DNA of 64,000 nt from Persicaria tinctoria (Eukaryota > Streptophyta > Magnoliopsida > Caryophyllales > Polygonaceae): the NCBI GenBank assembly GCA_037127255.1, contig JBANSL010000009.1, positions 33,129,475 to 33,193,474 on the forward strand, in the 5' to 3' direction. Positions 22,330-34,337 of the stretch are shown piece after piece (the stretch's first letter is position 1; every line of letters starts with the position of its first letter). The notes below the pieces were generated by a model that searched no databases, had not been told where the DNA came from, and was given only the letters and a program-made list of their open reading frames with translations. The position numbers were made by a program, and so were the translations under genes.

Positions 22330-23052
22330 TGCATCTTATAAATTGATGTTGTGCAAATTGTAAAAGTATGATATGCAAATATAAATTGATGATATGCAAA
22401 TATAAGATTAAAATATGCATAAATTAATTCACGTTGTGCAAATATAAGATTTTTGATACCTAATACTTAGATTTTAATTTTTAATAAATAAAAATAAGTT
22501 GGGAAAATACAAATTGATGTTGTGCAAATGTATGAGCATAATATGCAAATATAAATTGATGTTGTGCAAATGTCAAAGTATGATATGCAATTATAAATTG
22601 ATGATATGCAAATATGAGATTAAAATATGCATAAATTAATTCACGTTGTACATATATAAGATTATTGATATCTAATACTTAGATTTTAATTTTTTGTAAA
22701 TAAAAATAAGTTGGGAAAATACAAATTGATGTTGTGAAAATGTATGATTATAATATGCAAATATAAATTGATGTTGTGCAAATGTAAAAGCATAATATCC
22801 AATTATAAATTGATGATATGAAAATATAGGATTAAAATATGCCTAAATTAATTCACGTTGGGCAAATATAAGATTATTGATATCTTATACTCAGATTTTA
22901 GTTTTTAGTAAATAAATATAAGTTGTGAAAATTCAAATTGATATTGTGCAAATGTATGATTATATTATGCAAATATAAAACTGTAAAAGTATGATATGCA
23001 ATTATAAAATGATGATATGCAAATATATAATTATGATATGCAAATATTTACG
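22330..23052. repeat. AT-rich satellite, period about 212 bp, about 3.4 units
   Basis: The anchor GTTGGGAAAATACAAATTGA starts at 22498 and 22710, and a diverged copy (GTTGTGAAAATTC) starts at 22922. Each unit contains several GATATGCAAATATAA motifs, so the long unit is built from a shorter one. Confidence 0.85.
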
Positions 23053-23177
23053 TACCCTTTGATTATCATTATTATAATATTTTAGTTACCTGTTATTTTA
23101 AATTTGGTAACTTCCATACAGTAAGGTAATTTGGTGAATCAAAGTTGTATAATTTTATTCTAAGGAATTGCTTATAG

Positions 23178-23516
23178 CAATATTTTCAAGCTCAACCTCA
23201 TGCTCAAGCTCAGAGGGAATTAATATACATATTTTGTGAAGTTGAGCAGGTGTTGGACACAAAAAAGCTAAGCCTTCAGATCGTTGCTACTAGGATTGAG
23301 TTAGAAAATCAAGTGGCCACTTCAGCAGGTGATCCTGTGGATTCAGAAGTTCGGCCTTAGAGTGATTTAGTGCCCAAATTTGTTGAGGCCGAGCAGCCGT
23401 TGGATGCAGAACAACGATACGATCAGTGCACTGTTAATGGAGTTGAAATGGAAAATGAAATGCCTGATTTAGAAAGTGAGATGAGTAGCGATCATGTAGA
23501 TGAACCTAAAGGATAG
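23178..23516 (+). pseudogene. Exon-like coding remnant, unrecognised
   Basis: 113 codons with one in-frame TAG (23358-23360). A possible acceptor (TTATAG) lies immediately before, and the frame ends at TAG 23514-23516. The text includes QYFQAQPHAQAQREL, KKLSLQIVATRIELENQ and a Glu/Asp-rich end. The composition is clearly protein-like. I do not recognise the family. It is probably the last exon of a captured gene. Confidence 0.4.
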
Positions 23517-24453
23517 TAATGCTATGACCAATGAAACCACAACTGACAACATCGCTGACATAGTAGCTGAATTTTTATATCATTTCCATTTACATGTCCT
23601 CCATGATCTATGTACAACTGAAAACATCGCTGACACATTAGAATCCTTTGTAGACTGAAAAAGGATCTATGTACCAAGTAGAAACGTCGAAATCTACTTG
23701 TTAAAAAAACAACATGACTTTTCCCACTAGTGATGAGGATATATTCAAAATGCTCGCGAATAATGAAATGTGCTATTGAAGGCATGCATTTGTCGGGTGA
23801 TGACTTGTTGGATCCTATCATGCTACTAAAATAACGGCCTCTTCTGTCTTCGTCTTCTTCCCACCAGGCGCGCAATGTGGAGCAATCATGGCATGATGGA
23901 GCACACACCTGAAAAACAAAGTCTACCTTATTCAGCTGAAAAACAAAGGCTGACACGAGAAAGTGAAAGGTGAGATTATTTAGGCATTTCTATAGAGACA
24001 TGAAAATAAAAAATGGCAAGCTTCTCATCTTTTATTCGAGACAACCTGCAGAAGATCAAACATTTTCCGCCTCAATTTATCCTCACATTCGAATAATGAT
24101 TTCTCTGGAAAATTCCTCAAGTTTGGAAGCTATCATTTTCTCAGTGTTGCAATCTTTCCTGAACTGAAAAAAATGCAATGCAATTTATAAAGGCAACTAT
24201 TCAAGAAGAGATGATCCGAATAACATATCATTTATTCAACCTAGGCCTACCGTTACCTCGTAATGTGACTTCTTATACTCATTAAAAAAGTATGAAGCAA
24301 TAACCTTCCAAGAAGAACCAGTCCCACCATTCCCGTTGTCTCTAATCTCCATCGGAGATGGTTTGTACGGGGCCTAGTCCGAGAGCAACAAGTCTGGCGA
24401 GAGATAAGGCACGGGGAGTGCTGAAAAGTTAGGGGAGTGACGGCACAATGTTG
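23517..24453. other. Background H, no gene seen
   Basis: Mixed-composition DNA with scattered CGCTGACA motifs (23546, 23622, 23950). A GC-richer patch at 24300-24420 could be another exon remnant. Confidence 0.4.
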
Positions 24454-24553
24454 TTAAGCTAAATGTCAGCAGTTAAGCTAAATGTCAACACTTAAGCTAA
24501 ATGTCAACACTTAAGCTAAATGTCAACACTTAAGCTAAATGTCAACATTTAAT
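24454..24553. repeat. Tandem repeat, period 19 bp, five copies
   Basis: TTAAGCTAAATGTCAACAC starts at 24454, 24473, 24492, 24511 and 24530. It embeds the GTCAACA/GTCAGCA motif typical of region H. Confidence 0.9.
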
Positions 24554-26090
24554 AAAAGATTAAGTTTACAAATAAGATCATTCTCAAAATTGATATCATA
24601 TTACATGAGATGATAAGCTCAAACTTCTACAATCCTGTAATAAAAGAAATGGTAAAAGATAAAGCTTTTGCACATCAATGTCTAAATATCAACATTTATT
24701 CTAAATGTCAACATTTAAATAGATAAACAAAGAAGAGACAATGGATGAGATCATGGATGAGAGTCGCAAATCAACCTGGAATCGCAAATCCAATTAAGAA
24801 ACAAGCAATCTGAATTAAAAAAAAAAGTTGAAAAATAAGAAGTTTATGTTGTGCAAATATAAGTTATTGTTATGCAAATATAACTTTATGATATGCACAT
24901 ATAACAATCTGTTATGCAAATTGAAACTGTTGACACTGGATGTCAGCAAGATTGTTATTCCCTTTTAATTTTAAGCAAATAATGTGAAAAATCATATTCC
25001 TCCCAACAATAAGTCTAGTAAAGAGCTATGCAAGTGTAAATCTCGAAAAGATGACTTATCAATCAAGAATATTACGAAAAATGACAAGGAAAAATAAAGA
25101 AAGCACGCTTTAAAGTAGTAAATGAATTTTATACAAATGTCAAATCAAGTTAATTACAAATTGCAATTGAGCATGTTATATTTGCACAAGAGATCATGTA
25201 AGCATACAATTAAAAATAAAAAAAGAACCTATAAATCTACTTGAATTGCACAAAAGAGAGACAATGCCATCACACAATTAGAAATAAAAAAGAACTTATA
25301 CATTCTGACAAAAAAAACATATACATCAACTTGAATTGCACAAAAAGTGACCATGTCAGCACATAATTAGAAATAAAATAGAAACACGTCAACACACAAT
25401 TAGAAATAAAAAAGAAACATGTCAACACACAATTAAACTTTATAAAACTACTAGGTAATATCTCTAGATAAGTCAGGAATCACAAGGCACTTCAATGTAA
25501 ATATACAAACGCGTTATTAAATAGGAAAAGTGGAACCAAACCCTAGTTGTTAAGCAATAAAAATAAAATAACAAAATTGTTGATATTGTCGAAAAAAAAC
25601 ATAAAAACTCAATTTTAAGCCCTGAAATAATCTCCGATGGCGCGATTCCATGTAAATATACAAACACGTTATTAAATAGGAAAAGTAAACCGTGGCGCGA
25701 TTCCATATCCAGAAAGGTATTATAATAGAGAATCCCACACCGGATGCTTGATATCACTTCTACCGAGACCGCATACTAGGCAAATATCTCTAGTTTCGAA
25801 TTAAGCTTGCTAACATGATTTTTAATAATTTAAAAACTCATTCATCTAATGTACAAAACCCATATCAACATGTTATATTTGCACAAGAGATCATGTCACA
25901 CAATTAGAAATAAAAAATAACCTATACATCTACTTGAATTGAACAAAAATAGCACATGTCAGCACATATTCACTCCGTGTCAGCACATATATTTCTAAAT
26001 CTTATATATATATATATATATATATATATGTAGCTGATAATCTTATATTGGAAATAGTCTACTTAATTACACAAAAATAATCTTATATTG
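24554..26090. other. Background H, AT-rich with short dispersed repeats
   Basis: No gene. A unit containing CACACAATTAGAAATAAAAAAG recurs near 25275, 25395 and 25425, and a 45-bp duplication lies near 25492 and 25648. A (TA)n tract lies at about 26004-26030. Confidence 0.5.
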
Positions 26091-26092
26091 GA

Positions 26093-26176
26093 GATGTCAG
26101 CATTTCAGAAGATGTCAGCATTTCAAGAAGATGTCAGCATTTCAAGAAGATGTCAACATTTCCAGAAGATGTCAGC
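26093..26176. repeat. Short tandem repeat of GATGTCAGCATTTCAAGAA
   Basis: Five imperfect 18-20 bp copies from 26093, each with a GTCAGCA or GTCAACA core. Confidence 0.85.
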
Positions 26177-26362
26177 TAGATGTTTGCAACACCAGTAAAA
26201 TCAGGACCATAATATAGTTTTTTTATATCCAACACACAAATATGGGAACAAGGGCATCATCCAAAAAAACCATAATATAGTTTATATATATATAAAAAAA
26301 AAGATAAAAGAGAAAACGAAAACACGCAAAGGATAACCAAATATTACAGTCAAGTGGATCAT

Positions 26363-27569
26363 TGATAGCATGCATTTAGGTAGGCATAATAGGTTGCATT
26401 TAGCTTAGTTAAGATGCATTTCATTGATGAATTAAGCACGATTTGCATATTAGTTCTCTATGATGTCGGAGTCAGAATCTGCACGCTTTTATTGATTATT
26501 TCAGGTAATGGTGGGTCCGAGGAGGAGACATGAGTTGATAACGCATTGGATGAGAATGTCTAGTTGATCGAAGAAGCTTACATGAAGATCTCAAGAGGTC
26601 CTGAGAAGAAGAAGCGAGCCTAAACGAAGAACAAGTCTGCAGAAGTTGTCGCCAGACATGCTGAACTTGTTTTACACTTTTTGGAGGCCTCGCTTGTCCG
26701 ATTGACTATTATGACCATGCGTTGGAAAGCTCTTTCAGAGAGCTACAACTTTCCTGTTGAGAAGAAGAGCAAATTCGAGACAGATTTTCCGGGAAAGACC
26801 GATGCAGCGGCCGCCACATAGTGTGCAGCGGCCGCCGCCAGGGCCGATGCAAGAGGGAATGCTGATGCTGCGGCCGCAGCATACATGCGGCAGCCGCCGC
26901 ATTTGCCGTCAGCGCCAGTACGCTGCGTTTTGATTACTAAAAATCCTAGATGCTTTTGTTTTGATTCATGGCCGACTTTGGATCTTTTATAAGGCCAATT
27001 TTAGTTTATTTTCCGTTACTTCTATTTTATTCTTTCATCAGACACTTTAGAGATTTGAGCGATGTCTTCCATGAGGAACTAAACTCATCTATTTTGTCTG
27101 CAATTTGAAGCTTTATTTGGATTGATTGAGCAAATACCTTGGCTAATCTCTGAACATAAAGCTATCAATTGGGTTAAATCCTTCTTTAGGGACTGTTCGA
27201 TTGATAAGGGTTTCTAGGACTGATTGGACTAGTAACTATATTAGGTCGGGACAAGGGCATTCATAGGAAACTTAATAGGACGAGAAGAAGTTACAAGGAT
27301 CGTTTCAAACAGAATAAAGTGGAAAATTGTAGGTAGAATTGCTTCTCCTAATTGTCCGAATTACAATTATTTACTCTTGCTTTCATCAATCCGCTTTGAT
27401 AAAAGGCGGAACATTCACACTCAAAACCCCCCTCTTTGGTTACTTGATTGGCATCTAAATGACACTTGAATAGCGAATTTCTCTGTGGGATCGACCTCTT
27501 ACTTGTTGCTATACTAGATATAGGTTTGAGTTTTCTTTGGCGGATCAACGACAGGTTTTCCCTCCGTCA
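26363..27569 (+). mobile_element. Solo LTR D (family 2)
   Basis: 1207 bp. It starts TGATAGCATGCATTTAGG and ends CCGTCA, flanked by a perfect TSD ATCAT (26358-26362 and 27570-27574). Most of it matches the element B LTRs, including CTGAGAAGAAGAAGCGA and the end text CTGTGGGATCGACCTCTTAC. A GC-rich block with GCGGCCGC repeats lies at about 26805-26920. No internal region remains, so it arose by LTR-LTR recombination. Confidence 0.92.
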
Positions 27570-27716
27570 ATCATCCCATCTCCAAAGCTGAAGTTCTCAA
27601 GCTAAGGTTACCTTCTTTACCTCCGTTGCCCATATCCATAAAACAACTTCCTACATATCATAATCACTGCAATATTTCACATTAAAACAAAATTATCAGC
27701 ACAAAGGATGGCATAA
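27570..27716. other. Background H between solo LTRs D and I
   Basis: 147 bp of unassigned sequence. It joins H across both solo LTRs once they are set aside. Confidence 0.5.
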
Positions 27717-29903
27717 TGTTGTGAACTGAATCTGCCATGTTTTACAGTAACTTTTATATCGATTTCTGTATACATTACATGCATTTGGGCTAAGATAGTA
27801 CAGAATCTATGTAGTTTATGTTTATTTGCCAAATTATGGAATCTACACCAGTTTCTGTTTAATTCGGAGAAATCGAGGCGTTTTACAGCAATTCTACAGA
27901 AGGTCGGAAAAGCTCGGAAAACCACTACAGAAGTCCAAGGGCAAAGCAGCGGAACAAGTCTACGAGCCAAGGCTACTCGACCTCGAGTAGGCCTACTCGA
28001 CCTCGACAAGCCATGTCCGAGCAACCTTGTCGACAGAGCCTGATCGAGAGAGCCAGACCACCCAGCTCCGGGACTCTACTCGATCTCGACGAAGCCCTGG
28101 TCGATATCGACGAAGCCCAAAGTCATGCCCGGAGTCGACGAGGAGAGCTGCCCGAGAAGCCGAGGACGACCAGGCGAGACTCGCTGCCAGCGACTCCACT
28201 CGCTGCATCGGACCGTTCGCTGCCGCGGAAGAGGCAACTCGCTGCCAGCGGATGAAGCAACTCGCGGGAGCGGAAAGGAAGGGGCGCCACCCAACTCGAC
28301 CTCGAGGACCCTTTGTCGAGGTCGACGAGCACCTTGAGTCCAGGTCCGAGCATGTCCGAGCCAGTCGACTAGACCTACCCGAGCAAACCCAGTCGACAAG
28401 CCCCTCCTACTCGACATCGACGAGGGGTGGTCGAGGTCGACAAGAGCCCAGGAAGCCATGACGAGCCACATCGAGCAGAAGCCACCCGAGGAGTCCAGCC
28501 GACGAAGACCCTACTCGAGGTCGACGAGACCTAGTCGAGGTCGAGTAGACCCAGCTTCCAGAAACTTCTCGACGTAGCCTGTCCCAGTAGAATTGGAGTT
28601 CCTTGGGCGCGAAGGCGGAAGATCTATCCGATTTCATCAAGTTCTATCCAAGGAGACAAGATCTATCAACATCATGAAGACTTACCCTAATTAGTTTTAT
28701 CTTTCCTTTTAGATTTATTTCCATAAAACAATTTATTTATCCTTTCAAGTTTTAGATATAATTTTAGATAGAGATAGATATCTTCTTTCCTAGAATAGCT
28801 AGGGAATGAAGGCTATAAATAAGGCCCTAGGGGGCTCAGTTTTATTCATTCCAGTTCAGAGATCATTCAAGACACAATTAGTTAGTTCCACAGAGAAGTT
28901 TAGGAGTTCTAAGGTTTTTAGGGTTTTGGCTTTCTGCGAAAGTTGATTGCCAGGATTGTAAAAGGCTTTGAATTTAGTTTTTATGCAATTTAGTTCTTTT
29001 CATCAATCAATGTCTGCAATTGCGATGAGGCGTGAGTAGTCCACCCACTTCTGGGGCTAGGGTGAGCCCGACGGTGGCAATGTGAGGCGATGCGATAAAG
29101 GTCAGATCTTTTGTGCGATTCATCTTCTATCCCTATGAGCATGATTCTTTTGCGAGAGCGGAAGGTGATCCTTGTTTGTATTATTGAAGCAAAAGTGATC
29201 TTAATGCAACTTGGATTAATTATGTGAAAAAGGGTTAGTAACAATTAGGGTTTATGCGAAAGCCTCTATATGCCTATTTGTTAATGACGAAAGTTATTTG
29301 ATGGAAAGCATGGTCTTTTGTGCCTTTATGTGTTACTTTGCATAGTTATCGTTGTGGTGTTGATACCCTGGCCTTGGAGGTCTTTTAGCATATTGAGTTA
29401 ATTTCTGTCAAATTTCTGAATTCTGTCGAAAATCTGCAAATTTACATTTTCTGTTTCTTATCGATCTAGACGAAGCTTTGTCGAGGTCGAGGAGAGTTTT
29501 GTTCATCGAGTTGTTTGCTTTCGTTTTCTGTTTTCTGTTTTCATTACTGTCTTGTCGACCTAGAGGACAGTTACTCGACTTCGAGTAGCTTCTGTGTCCT
29601 CGAGTTACTTTCTGCTTTGCTTTGCTTTACTTTCTGTCTTTAGTTTGTTCTTTGCTTTTGTTTTAGTTGCCCTTGCCGGGTTTATTTGTTTCTTTCCTTT
29701 CTATGTTTCTGTCTTTTCTACTGCTGTTGTGAGAATCTAATAGCTACCTGAGAACTGATGACGTGCTTCCTCGTGGATTCGATCCTGACTTTTCTCTTAC
29801 TACAACGGGAGGATGTCTTGTATTATTTGTTGAGACAGAGAAGTCAATCTGAACTATATTTCATATTTATTTCAATACTCGATTACCTCCTGCCTAGTCA
29901 ACA
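27717..29903 (+). mobile_element. Solo LTR I (family 1)
   Basis: 2187 bp. It starts TGTTGTGAACTGAATCTGCC and ends GTCAACA, with a perfect TSD CATAA (27712-27716 and 29904-29908). It contains TCGA modules at about 27970-28560, GCAGCGAGT-type motifs near 28170-28260 and a TATA box. It is the reverse orientation of elements A, A' and E. Confidence 0.92.
28814..28821 (+). promoter_or_regulatory. TATA box of solo LTR I
   Basis: TATAAATA within GGCTATAAATAAGGCCCTAG. Transcription would start a short way downstream. Confidence 0.65.
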
Positions 29904-30029
29904 CATAATAAAAATGAAGTAACAAAAAAGCCAGGCAAAATACAATAAACATAGGTAAGAGATGAAAAATCATATAAACAAACACCCAAAGAGGAAGGAA
30001 CAGAAAAATGGCACAAAGGGTAAATAAAT

Positions 30030-30650
30030 AGAATGATTCTAGACTGTGCTACATGTTGTTGTTGAACCGACTTTTGTTGTTGTTGCTGTTGCATTGCGTA
30101 GTTTCCATACCCGACATAGCCTTGGTAATACATGTTAGGATCTTGAGCAGCAGCGGCAGCATATCCATACATGTTTGGATCTTGAGCAGCAGCAGCATAA
30201 CCATAGTAGCTGTTGACAAACTGGACAGCAGCTCCAGCCGAAGAATCCTATAATTTCATTGTTAAGAGTCCTAAAAAATGCATTCAATAACAAAATATGA
30301 ATCGAGAGAGGCAGTAGAGATTAACCTGTTTGTTTGACGTGCTACGTCCCCATGACAGTCTAAGATTCTGCCCTGCTTGAGTTCCATTCAGAATTCTAAT
30401 AGCTTCCTCAGCAGAGCTTCTCCAGAACCAAAAACCAGGAGGATAATTTATTAGTTCAGGTGTAACATCTAAATTTTACCAATAATTTGCCTGAAGCGAT
30501 TCGCATACCTGTTGACAAACTGGACAAAACCACATCGCTTCCCCCCAACTATTTTAATATGAACAAGTTCTCTATATGGACTGAAAATTTGTCGCAAGTG
30601 GTCCTCTGTAACAACATTGGAGTCAAAGTTTGCAACACCAGTAAAATCAG
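30030..30650 (-). pseudogene. RBP45/RBP47-like RNA-binding protein, last three exons
   Basis: Three exon-like blocks lie in order on the minus strand. About 30650-30509 has the third RRM (GVANFDSNVVTEDHLRQIF, GGKRCGFVQFVNR) and ends at CAG|GTATGC. About 30417-30325 reads SAEEAIRILNGTQAGQNLRL and SWGRSTSNKQ and ends at CAG|GTTAAT. About 30248-30030 follows ATAG and reads AAAAQDPNMY twice, then YGNYAMQQQQQQ. This order and the RLSWGR text are characteristic of plant RBP45/47 nuclear poly(A)-binding proteins. Upstream RRMs are absent, and the last exon begins with a duplicated VQFVN text. The blocks sit inside transposon-like DNA next to another gene fragment, so I call it a captured remnant. 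It could still be transcribed. Confidence 0.75.
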
Positions 30651-30730
30651 GAAAAAAAAAGAAATTAAGCATCAGAAAGGGAGATTAAAGCTTCATAACT
30701 ACAAGAGCCAACTGAGAAAAGTTACATTCT

Positions 30731-31200
30731 ACACCAGTCTTGCTGGAAGCGAGTAAGGCTTCAAACGAATTCTCGCTTTCAGCATCCGCATTTACTACTT
30801 TGGATTCTCCCTTCTGCTACATTGACCAAACTAATTTCGTCTTCTCAACATCCTCTGAAATGAACGAACCACCTTGTTTTAGGAATGGCAGATGAATATT
30901 TTCCCCGGTTACATCTTTAATAGGATCACATAGACCTCCCTGAAGAGTATCAGCACTTGAAGGTACATCTGGATGCGAAAGGAGGGGCTAAAGTTTAGAT
31001 TCCATGTCTATAAGAGAAGAAATCTTTCACAAGAGGGTAGAAGATTAATTTCACACCATGTGCAAGTGTGCAGCAAGCTCTGGAGGCTTTGTTGCACCGA
31101 ATTAGAAACATGAGTTGCTGAGCTATTGTTTGTGGTAAACAATAGCTCAGCAAAACACATCTCTGATATTGGACAACAGCTTAAGATCTTCACTGAGCTA
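30731..31200 (-). pseudogene. LONESOME HIGHWAY-like bHLH fragment, downstream exons
   Basis: An exon-like start after a CAG at about 31190 reads EDLKLLSNIRDVF, which in this family follows the LGSL(N)KV text found at 55858-55918. Further down (30990-30731) the frame reads DVPSSADTLQGGLCDPIKD and EKTKLVWSM, with two internal stops. The first block matches bHLH-MYC_N domains of LHW-type factors well. Assigning the second block to the same gene is an inference from order and strand. An inverted/direct repeat cluster (31116-31212) disrupts the first block. Confidence 0.5.
31116..31152. repeat. Perfect 16-bp inverted repeat, 5-nt loop
   Basis: TGCTGAGCTATTGTTT, then GTGGT, then its exact complement. 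A direct copy of CTGAGCTATTGTTTGTGGTA recurs at 31193. A transcript would form a strong hairpin. It lies in the bHLH-like fragment. Confidence 0.9.
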
Positions 31201-31348
31201 TTGTTTGTGGTACGAGCAAAACATGGATGAATTAGGCGTATATAAGGACTAAAATCTCAGTTAAGAAGGCAACTCAGAGTTGTAGTATCTTAGCACCTAA
31301 TTACAAAACTATGCATAAATCATGAAAGTTGTTCAGTCAGGCATATAT

Positions 31349-34337
31349 GGTAAAGGCTCGGGTTTTGAAATAATTAATAATATAAAATAGATTTAAGTCG
31401 AAAAAAAAAATTCACATATTTTGAAAATTCTTGTCCTCAATAAAAATTCATATTTTAAAATTCTTAAAGCGGATTCCAGCCTAATTTTGAACTTTTAAAG
31501 ATCGATTCCGTCTTTTCACCTTGGGATTTGAAATGAACTTAGGATGTCGATATCCTCATGATTTTGAAACATTATTTTAATCGCATCGGGATAGCATTGA
31601 ATTAACGGGTTTCAGGATTTAATCCCGGGTATTCAAATTTTACTTTTGGGACCACCTCCCTTGTTCTTTTCTCCACTTCCCACTTCCGAATTTCAGCAAA
31701 GCAAGCAACCCATTCCAGCTTGCTCCATCCCAAGTTGATGTAACATCTACCTTTTTCTTTTACCTCTCTTTCATCTTTGACCCTCCATCTTTGGTAAGAT
31801 GCCAAGCACAGCTCCCTACAATTGCAGATCAACCCTTCCACCTCATTTCTCCCCATTTTCATCAAACCCCATCCCGTGAGATTTCAGTTTCAAGTCCCCA
31901 ACAGCTCCCCCTCTGCCTTGCTTCTCTGCAGCGGCAAGAACCCAAAATAAAGCCCTCTCCTTGACTTGTTGACTCGTCCAGCACAACACACCCCTATCTC
32001 CCCTCCTCTTCATTTAAAACCAAGCAAATCCTCAATAATCCTATCCCCTTCTAGCTGATTTCAGCCTCCTCCATTCATCACCGCCATCACCACAACGCCT
32101 CCCTCCACCTCTTTTCGTTTCCTTCGAATTGCCGAGCCGAGCAGCAGCTCGCCATCACCTCCATCACTCTCTCCTTCGTGCCTAGGCAACAGCAGTAACG
32201 ACCTAGGCATCCTCCGACGTCGACACACCCTAGAAGCCGCCGAGAGAGCCACCGGGCCAGCGGCCCTTCTCACGCCCTGTTTTGAACCCAAGGAGCGGTA
32301 AGGTCATTCATCGCTTCCTTTCATCCTTAAATCGCATAAAGGTTGACCTTTAATCTCGTTCCCTCCTTCCTAGACCATCTCCGGTGAAGATCCAACTCCG
32401 ATGCGCCGACCGTAGCCTCCCCAAGCTACGTTTCCATCGAGACGAAACCGCGCCTCGGTGAGCTTCTTCCTCCCTCTTCTTCCTTTCCTGTCATGTGTGT
32501 ATGTTGGTGTCGGGTTAGGGGGGGGGGTCGAGATGGGCTGTCGCCGGCGAGCTTCCAAAGCTCCCTTCTCCTCCATTTTTTTGAAACGTAGAAGCAAGTG
32601 AGGTAGGAGATGAACATTGCCTCTTTCAACCCCCATTTCCTTTTACCCATGGCCCTCCTTGCCACCTCAGCCTGGTCCCCACTCTCTTTTAAAAAAATTG
32701 ACTTTGGATGAACATATGTGGAAGAATGAATTGTGATGTGTGGTTTGGGCCTATTTCTTTGGGCAAGAAATTGTTGTTTTAAAAAGGGATGTACTTGGGC
32801 CTATTTAATTCCCTCCACTCAATTCTGGGTCTTAAGAATAAAAAGGGTGTTCGGTTTTGGGTTCGACAAAATGGAGGTAGCCGGCTTATAATTTTTACAA
32901 TTTAAGGGTGGTTTTCAGTTATTTAACTAAGGGCTGATTTTTATAGAGTAAAAATAGTTGGGATTTTTAAGGGATTTGGAAATATTTATGAAAGTGTTTA
33001 ATAAAAGGGTATTTAAAATATTATATAATATTATGTAAGATTTAAAATAATAAAATATTATGATTGAGATTTAAAGGTATTATATATCATGGTGATTTAA
33101 AAATATGATATTATAATACTTGGATTTTAAAAAAGGAAATTTGGAGAATATTTTCCTAAGGTCGGAATTCCTAACTATTTGACTTGGGGATTTCAAGCTG
33201 TTTTCGGGACTAACTTGATAATTATGAGTAACTACCATTATGATATGATTGATTGACTAATAGCGTGATTTGTGTGAACTAATGGCATGATTGATTAAAT
33301 AAAGGCATGATGAAGTGTTAGACTTGTCTATCGTTAATTTATGCCTTATGAGCTATGATTAATATGATGAACTTTGGAGATATATGATCATGCGGATATA
33401 CGAGTATTATTGCGAGTATATGAATGTGGTGGAACAGAATGATGATAATGATGTGGTCTAGTGGAATCTGGCATCGTGATGAGTGGTTGAACTTGATGTG
33501 ATGATGATTGCGATGTGATTGTTATTCTCGTTGTATGATGTGTGCTTGAATGCTTGTATGTTTAGACATAGACTTATGTATATGTTCTGATATGTATCTA
33601 GATAATACCTTGTGAGTTTGAATGATGTATGTTGGATCATCTATTATGCTGTTCTGCATAGTTAGGTGAGTTCCTATATGAGCTCACTCAGATTCGAAAA
33701 GAGATCTCCCTGCTTGTAGCCATGTGCATACTAGGTGCTTGCATTCATAATAAAGCATGACATGTAGTATCCTACTAGGATTGCACTCATGATTGAGCAT
33801 TCGTTTACTCATTGCTTTTGTAAACAGAACAGCCGTTATCTGTGAAGTAACTAAAGTCTTTGCTAGGGTTATAGGACGGCCCAGTCCCATCGGGTCTCAT
33901 CTTGATTCAATCGAGTCATGGAACTTCCTTATGTTATGAGCTGCCTGCGGGTTTTATTGTGTCAGATTCGAAAAGAGATCTCCCTGCTTGTAGCCATGTG
34001 CATACTAGGTGCTTGCATTCATAATAAAGCATGACATGTGGTATCCTACTAGGATTGCACTCATGATTGAGCATTCGTTTACTCATTGCTTTTGTAAACA
34101 GAACGGCCGTTATCTGCGAAGTAACTAGAGTCTTTGCTAGGGTTATAGGACGGCCCGGTCCCATCGGGTCTCATCTTGATTCAATCGAGTCATGGAACTT
34201 CCTTATATTATGAGCTGCCTGCGGGCTTTATTGTGGATACGGGTTGGGCATGTGTGCAACCCGATTATTATGGAATGCATTCACGAGCTGGCCAGTCTCC
34301 GTCCTATCGGAAGGGGGTGGAGGTAGAAGAGGGATAT
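31349..34337 (+). repeat. First LTR of element J, left segment
   Basis: No gene. It continues at 50011 after element A. ORF-like stretches at 32060-32665 lie in a GC-rich part that is repeated at 53260-53850 with indels and are not coding. It contains a 274-bp tandem duplication. Confidence 0.75.
33691..34238. repeat. Tandem duplication, period 274 bp, in J first LTR
   Basis: GATTCGAAAAGAGATCTCCC starts at 33691 and 33965. The second J LTR has only one copy (from about 54890), so the duplication arose after J inserted or is private to this LTR. Confidence 0.9.

Noticed and set aside
32061..32665. GC-rich minus-strand ORFs as a host gene
   Set aside because: The same segment recurs at 53260-53850 with frame-breaking indels as part of the J LTR.
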